From Halorubrum coriense DSM 10284 (GTDB lineage: Archaea > Halobacteriota > Halobacteria > Halobacteriales > Haloferacaceae), in the NCBI RefSeq assembly GCF_000337035.1, contig NZ_AOJL01000032.1:83313-141012 (forward strand): 57,700 nt of DNA, read 5' to 3'. A model generated the notes under the pieces. It searched no databases. It was not told the DNA's origin and worked only from the letters and a program-made list of their open reading frames with translations. Both the position numbers and the translations under genes were made by a program. Positions within the stretch are counted from its first letter, which is position 1. Each line of letters starts with the position of its first letter. Positions 53,522 to 57,700 of the stretch are shown piece after piece.

Positions 53522-54598
53522 TCAGTCGTCGTCCGCGGCCGGCGGCTCGGCGCTCTCGACCTCCGCGGACTCGCGCGGACCGCCGGCGTGCCCCTCGTGG
53601 GCGACGGCGGTCGCCATGAGATGCGGCGGGATGGCGGGTACCTCGTCTTCCTCGACGGGGCCGTCCTGCGCGATATCCTCGGTCGAGCGCGGGAACTCGC
53701 GGAGCTCCTTGTGGACCGCGATGCCGGCCTTCGCTCCCTGTCCCAGCGCGACGGGCACCTGGTTGTGGCCGGGCGTGATGTCGCCGACCGCGAAGACGCC
53801 GTCCTCGCTGGTGCGGCCGTGGTCGTCGACGTCTATCTCGCCGCCGTCGGTCAGGTCGCAGCCGAGCCCCTCGGCGAGCGCGGTGTTGTAGTCGGAGCCG
53901 TACATCGGGAAGCCGCCCCGGTACTCGCGGCGGGTGCCGTCCTCGAACTCCATCGCCTCGAGCCAGCCGGAGTCGGGGTCGTTCTCGATCCCGCTCACGT
54001 CCTCGTGGACGACTTCGACGGGGTGCGCCTCCAGCTGCGCCGCGGTCTCCTCGCTCCACGTCGGCTCCGCGCCGCGCGTCAGGAGGTCCACGTCGTCGGT
54101 CATGTTCAGCATGATCATCGCGACGTGGGCGGCGGCCTCGCCGTGGCCCATCACGTACACCGGCTCGTCGACGAACATGTAGGCGTCGCAGTGGAGACAC
54201 CAGTGGAGCCCCTTCGCGTTCCGCGGGAGCGGCGGCTCCGGGCGCTCGTCGGAGAACCCGGTGGCGAGGACGACGCGGTCCGCGAGGATCTGGCTGTCGT
54301 TCGTCGACAGGCGGAACCGGTCGTCGTCGGTGCGCTCGACGTCGGTGACGAAGCCGCGCTCGAAGGTGCCGCCGTACGACTGTACCTGCTCGCGACCGGT
54401 CGCGAGCAGCTCGTTGCCGGACACCTCCTCCGTGACGCCGATCACGTTGTGCGTGTCGGCCATCATCGCGGCGCGGCCGCCGCCCCGGTCGATCAGCACC
54501 GTCTCGTGCCCCAAGCGGGCACCGTACAGCGCGGTCGTCAGCCCCGCCGGCCCGCCGCCGACCACCGCGATCTCGTACTCGTCGTCGGACGAACTCAT
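53522..54598 (-). CDS. Second thioredoxin-reductase-like flavoprotein
   Basis: The 358-aa protein has FAD fold EIAVVGGGPAGLTTALYGAR, redox pair HWCLHCDAYM (Cys-Leu-His-Cys), second fold YVMGHGEAAAHVAMIML and terminal FAD motif GVFAVGDITPGHNQVPVALG. A C-terminal extension of about 40 residues (ESAEVESAEPPAADDD) is acidic. The nucleotide-binding loop GHGEAAA is close to consensus. Its paralog at 38150-39070 is shorter and has a less typical second fold. Confidence 0.9.
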   Translation of the reverse strand: MSSSDDEYEIAVVGGGPAGLTTALYGARLGHETVLIDRGGGRAAMMADTHNVIGVTEEVSGNELLATGREQVQSYGGTFERGFVTDVERTDDDRFRLSTNDSQILADRVVLATGFSDERPEPPLPRNAKGLHWCLHCDAYMFVDEPVYVMGHGEAAAHVAMIMLNMTDDVDLLTRGAEPTWSEETAAQLEAHPVEVVHEDVSGIENDPDSGWLEAMEFEDGTRREYRGGFPMYGSDYNTALAEGLGCDLTDGGEIDVDDHGRTSEDGVFAVGDITPGHNQVPVALGQGAKAGIAVHKELREFPRSTEDIAQDGPVEEDEVPAIPPHLMATAVAHEGHAGGPRESAEVESAEPPAADDD

Positions 54599-54762
54599 TA
54601 CCGGTCGTACGGCTCCCGGCGGTTTAAATTGAAGCGTGTTGTGCGCGGTCGTCGGCCAGCCAACGCGGTCGGCTTCCGGCCGGTCGGCGCGGCGTCGCGG
54701 CGTCGCCGCGGCCCGACCGCGCGCCCGGTGATTTATGCTTCCGTACCGCGTTCGCCCGGTCA

Positions 54763-55080
54763 GTGCCTTCCCGTTTCGCCGTCGCCGGGTGTCTCCTGCT
54801 CGTCGGCATCGCCGCCGACGTGGGGACGACGTACGTCGCGCTCACCGGGAGCGAGTACGTCGAGGGGTCGCCCGTCGGTCGGCTGTTCATCTCCCGGTTC
54901 GGTCTCCTCGGCGGGATGCTCCTCACGAAGGCCGTCGGCATGGCCGTCATCGGGGTCCCGGTCGCGGTCGCCGGCGGCACGCGTCGCTTCGTCGCGACGC
55001 TGATGTGCGCCGGCGTCGGCGTCCTCTCGCTACTGGTCGCCGCGCGGAACCTCCTGTTCGTCGCGGGGCTGTGGCCGTGA
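54763..55080 (+). CDS. Small membrane protein (DUF5658-like)
   Basis: The 105-aa protein starts at GTG 54763 and has three or four helices (FAVAGCLLLVGIAADVGTTY; GLLGGMLLTKAVGMAVIGVP; VATLMCAGVGVLSLLVAARN). The polar/small pattern ADVGTTYVALTGSEYVEGSP is like the DUF5658 family, from memory. A TATA-like TTTATG at 54732-54737 fits a leaderless start. Confidence 0.7.
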   Translation: MPSRFAVAGCLLLVGIAADVGTTYVALTGSEYVEGSPVGRLFISRFGLLGGMLLTKAVGMAVIGVPVAVAGGTRRFVATLMCAGVGVLSLLVAARNLLFVAGLWP

Positions 55081-55188
55081 CGTTCGCGGTGGCGGGGGCG
55101 GTCGATCCGGCGGCCGCGAAGTGAGCCGACCGGCGGCCGCGGCCGCCGCGACCCCAGCCGTTTTGCGTCGCCGGCGACAGTCGAACGT

Positions 55189-57393
55189 ATGTCGCGCCGA
55201 TCCGCTCCGGCCCCGTCGCCGCCGGAGACCCGACGCGAGGTCGTGACGGAGACCCTCCACGGGGTCGACGTCGACGACCCGTACCGATGGCTCGAAGCCG
55301 ACGACGACGCGGTCCGCGAGTGGACCGACGAGCAGAACGCCCACGTCGACGCCGCGCTCGACGACGGGCTCCGCGACCGGCTCCGACCGCGCTTCGCGGA
55401 CCTCGTCGAGGTCGCCGACTACGGCCCGATCACGGTCCGCGAGGGGCGGTACTTCGCGACGGTCCGCGAACCCGGCGCGGACCACGCCCGCCTCGTCGTC
55501 CGGGACGCGCCCGACGGCGAGGACCGCGTCCTCGTCGACCCGAACGCGTGGCCGGCGAACCGCGACGACGACCGCCCGCCCCGGTCGATGGCGTGGTACG
55601 TCCCGTCTCACGACGGCGAGCGCGTCGCGATCGGCGTCACCGAGGGCGGCGACGAGAACTACGACGTGCGGGTGCTGTCGGTGCCGGACCCGAGTGAGCC
55701 CGGGGATGAGTCACCGGCCACCGAGGGGGACGGCGCGGGCGTCGAGGAGGTCGCGGTCCTCCCCGACCGCGGCCGCGTCAACGCGGGGAGCCTCGCGTGG
55801 GCGGCCGACGGCGGGGGGCTCGTCTACGTCGCCACCGGCGGCGCGGCCGACGGCGCGCAGATGGACAAGGAGATCCGCCGGTTTCGGTTCGCCGACGGCC
55901 CCGACGACGAGACGGTCCTGCTCGAACACGACGACCAGCACGTCTGGCCGCGGGTGACCGTCGACCCCGACTCGGGGCTGCTCGCGGTCGCCTTCTCCGA
56001 GATGGTGGGCGGCACCGAGTGGTACGTCCACGTCGACGGCGACCTCCGGCCGGTCCTGACCGACACCGACGCCGAGACGTCCGTCCGGTTCCACGACGGG
56101 ACCGCGTTCGTCTCGACCGACCACGGCGCGCCCCGACGGCGGCTGCTCGCCTGTTCCGTCGACCGCTTCCGCGAGGGGGACCTCTCCTTCGAGGAGTGCC
56201 GCGAGGTCCTCCCCGGCAGCGAGGGGATCATCCAGTCGGTCGTGCCGACGCCGGAGCGGCTCCTCGTCCACCGCCAGCGGGACGCCCACTCCCGGCTCTC
56301 GGTCCACGACCGCGACGGGACGCGCCTGTCCGAGGTCTCGCTCCCCTCGTACTGCTCGGTCACGTGGGTCTCCGGGAACCGCGACGCGCCCGAGGCGTTC
56401 TTCGGGCTGACCGGCTTCGACCGACCGCCGGCCGTCCGGGGGCTCGACCTCGCCGACGCGCCGGAAGTCGAGGACGACGAGGCCGTCGGGAACGTGCGTG
56501 ACGAGGCTGAGCATGACGAGGACGGCGACGCGCCCGAGATCTCGTCGACGGCGATCGATTCGGTGGACCTCCCCGTCCCCGACGACCTCGTCGTCGAACA
56601 GCGGTTCGTCGACTCGACGGACGGTGCCGAGGTCCCGGTGTTCGTCTGCTACCGCGAGGACGTCGCCGTCGACGGCCCGCGCCCGACGCAGCTGTACGGC
56701 TACGGCGGGTTCCGTAACAGCATCACGCCCTCGTTCGGCCGGTTCCGGCTCCCGTTCCTCGCGGACGGCGGCGCGTTCGCGGCGGTGTGCGCCCGCGGCG
56801 GGTACGAGTACGGCGAGCCGTGGCACGAGGCCGGGATGCTGGGAGACAAGCAGCACACCTTCGACGACTTCGTCGCCGCCGGGGAGGCGCTCTGCGAGTC
56901 GGGGCTCACCGACACGGACCACCTCGCGGTCGCCGGCGGGTCGAACGGCGGCCTCTCGGTCGGCGCGGTCGTCACCCAGCGTCCGGACCTGTGGGCGGCC
57001 GCGCAGTGCGCGGTCCCCCTGCTGGACATGCTGCGGTTCCACCGGTTCCTGCTCGGCGAGTCGTGGACGACGGAGTACGGCCACCCGGAGGACCCGGAGG
57101 CGTTCGAGTACCTCCGGGCGTACTCGCCGTACCACAACGTCGACCCCGAGGCGACGCACCCGCCGGTGTACTTCACCACGGCGGCGAGCGACACGCGCGT
57201 CCACCCCTCGCACGCTCGGAAGATGGCCGCGCGGCTCCAGAACGAGGCCGAGGGCGGCCCGTTCCTCCTGCGGACCAAGTCCGAGACCGGCCACGGCGTC
57301 GGCAAGCCCGCCTCGATGATCGTCGACGAGCAGACCGACTCGTGGGCGTTCTGCTACGAGCAGTTGGGCGTGGAGGTCGGCGACGACGCCTGA
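55189..57393 (+). CDS. Prolyl oligopeptidase family serine peptidase (S9A)
   Basis: The 734-aa protein has an N-terminal seven-bladed beta-propeller (about 75-430, with DPYRWLEADDDAVREWTDEQ ahead of it) and a C-terminal alpha/beta-hydrolase domain. The catalytic Ser lies in AVAGGSNGGLSVGAVVTQRP (about 583), the Asp in AASDTRVHPSHARKM and the His in ETGHGVGKPASM. Substrates are short proline-containing peptides. No signal peptide is visible, so it is cytosolic. Two acidic insertions (about 165-185 and 425-455) are halophile additions. Confidence 0.95.
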   Translation: MSRRSAPAPSPPETRREVVTETLHGVDVDDPYRWLEADDDAVREWTDEQNAHVDAALDDGLRDRLRPRFADLVEVADYGPITVREGRYFATVREPGADHARLVVRDAPDGEDRVLVDPNAWPANRDDDRPPRSMAWYVPSHDGERVAIGVTEGGDENYDVRVLSVPDPSEPGDESPATEGDGAGVEEVAVLPDRGRVNAGSLAWAADGGGLVYVATGGAADGAQMDKEIRRFRFADGPDDETVLLEHDDQHVWPRVTVDPDSGLLAVAFSEMVGGTEWYVHVDGDLRPVLTDTDAETSVRFHDGTAFVSTDHGAPRRRLLACSVDRFREGDLSFEECREVLPGSEGIIQSVVPTPERLLVHRQRDAHSRLSVHDRDGTRLSEVSLPSYCSVTWVSGNRDAPEAFFGLTGFDRPPAVRGLDLADAPEVEDDEAVGNVRDEAEHDEDGDAPEISSTAIDSVDLPVPDDLVVEQRFVDSTDGAEVPVFVCYREDVAVDGPRPTQLYGYGGFRNSITPSFGRFRLPFLADGGAFAAVCARGGYEYGEPWHEAGMLGDKQHTFDDFVAAGEALCESGLTDTDHLAVAGGSNGGLSVGAVVTQRPDLWAAAQCAVPLLDMLRFHRFLLGESWTTEYGHPEDPEAFEYLRAYSPYHNVDPEATHPPVYFTTAASDTRVHPSHARKMAARLQNEAEGGPFLLRTKSETGHGVGKPASMIVDEQTDSWAFCYEQLGVEVGDDA

Positions 57394-57394
57394 C

Positions 57395-57700
57395 TCACTC
57401 CCCCTCGTAGAGCCGGTCCGCGGTCAGTTCCGGGAGGTCGGCCTCACGGACCGCCTCGGCGACGCGGTCGATATCGTACTCGACGCGGTGCGTCTCGACC
57501 GCGTCGCTCCCGTCGGCCGTCGTGTCGAGGACCGCGTAGCCCGCCCGCGGGTCGCCGTCGCGCGGCTGCCCGACGCTGCCCGGGTTGAGGACGAAGCCGC
57601 CGGCCACCTCGCGAACTCCCTGAACGTGGGTGTGGCCGAGGACGATCCCGTCGTACTCCGACACGTGCCGATCGAGGTTCGAGAAATCGTCCGGGTAGAC
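57395..57700 (-). CDS. Metallophosphoesterase (YfcE/MJ0936-like), 5' end cut by window
   Basis: The frame stays open to the window edge; 102 codons are visible. The visible part is the C-terminal half of a calcineurin-like phosphoesterase. DGIVLGHTHVQGVREVAGGF contains the metal-binding GHTH, followed by VLNPGSVGQPRDGDPRAGYA, typical of MJ0936/YfcE phosphodiesterases. The N-terminal metal motifs lie outside. It converges with the peptidase gene, one base apart. Confidence 0.88.
   Translation of the reverse strand, partial: VYPDDFSNLDRHVSEYDGIVLGHTHVQGVREVAGGFVLNPGSVGQPRDGDPRAGYAVLDTTADGSDAVETHRVEYDIDRVAEAVREADLPELTADRLYEGE

Overview
The window is a high-GC haloarchaeal chromosome segment (class Halobacteria). 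Supporting signs are acidic proteomes, leaderless genes with TATA-like boxes about 25 nt upstream, an archaeal LonB, fibrillarin/Nop5, a TFB-like factor, Bat-type and FilR1-type regulators and a TadA/TadC-type secretion pair. A dispersed GC-rich repeat (1-185 and about 27290-27395) suggests Halorubrum or a close relative, but the genus is an inference.

Layout. 1-6326: host genes (DRG-family GTPase, small haloarchaeal protein, MDR oxidoreductase, HTH regulator, EamA transporter, anchored protein). 6401-6910: several broken copies of a tRNA-Leu 3' end. 6638-27120: a 20.5-kb integrated element of clearly lower GC, bounded by a 29-nt direct repeat whose right copy lies in the intact tRNA-Leu(UAG) gene (27067-27151), with a tyrosine integrase next to that tRNA. 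27463-52212: host core genes, including nth, TFB-like factor, DUF2178-HTH pair, flpA-nop5, CBS-ParB-like protein, rhodanese with Bat-like regulator, cydAB, two thioredoxin-reductase-like flavoproteins (the second lies at 53522-54598), lonB, nadM, a SAM hydrolase, a secretion ATPase with its membrane platform, a TRM9-like methyltransferase, an MCP and a DoxX pair. 52450-53500: tRNA-Gly(UCC), a repeat of its 3' end and a low-GC orphan membrane gene, probably a small island scar. 53522-57700: flavoprotein, membrane protein, prolyl oligopeptidase and a metallophosphoesterase cut by the window end.

The element reads as a pleolipovirus-like provirus or a related membrane-vesicle-forming plasmid. 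Its minus-strand structural operon (19522 to 12353) encodes, in order, a tiny membrane protein, an Ig-like surface protein, a Tat-exported spike-like protein with a C-terminal membrane anchor, a 52-aa hydrophobic protein, a multi-TM membrane protein and a P-loop NTPase. This matches the VP3-VP4-ORF6-ORF7-VP8 order known for pleolipoviruses. A divergent AbrB-like regulator (19639) sits at the head of this operon. The replication module has a 1155-aa zinc-finger/SF3 (D5-like) helicase and, upstream of it, a strong candidate origin (24302-24618) with nested inverted repeats around an AT-rich core. Early or accessory operons carry small zinc-ribbon and C2H2 proteins, a wHTH protein, a possible TGT-like protein, a serine recombinase and a DNA methyltransferase.

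Three features tie the element together. A 12-bp palindrome ACACGATCGTGT recurs at least six times, often with a nearby GTTGACAA, both in coding linkers and between genes. A shared promoter/operator precedes three transcription units. There is also clear internal duplication, including one chimeric gene built from a small-protein N-terminus and the recombinase C-terminus.
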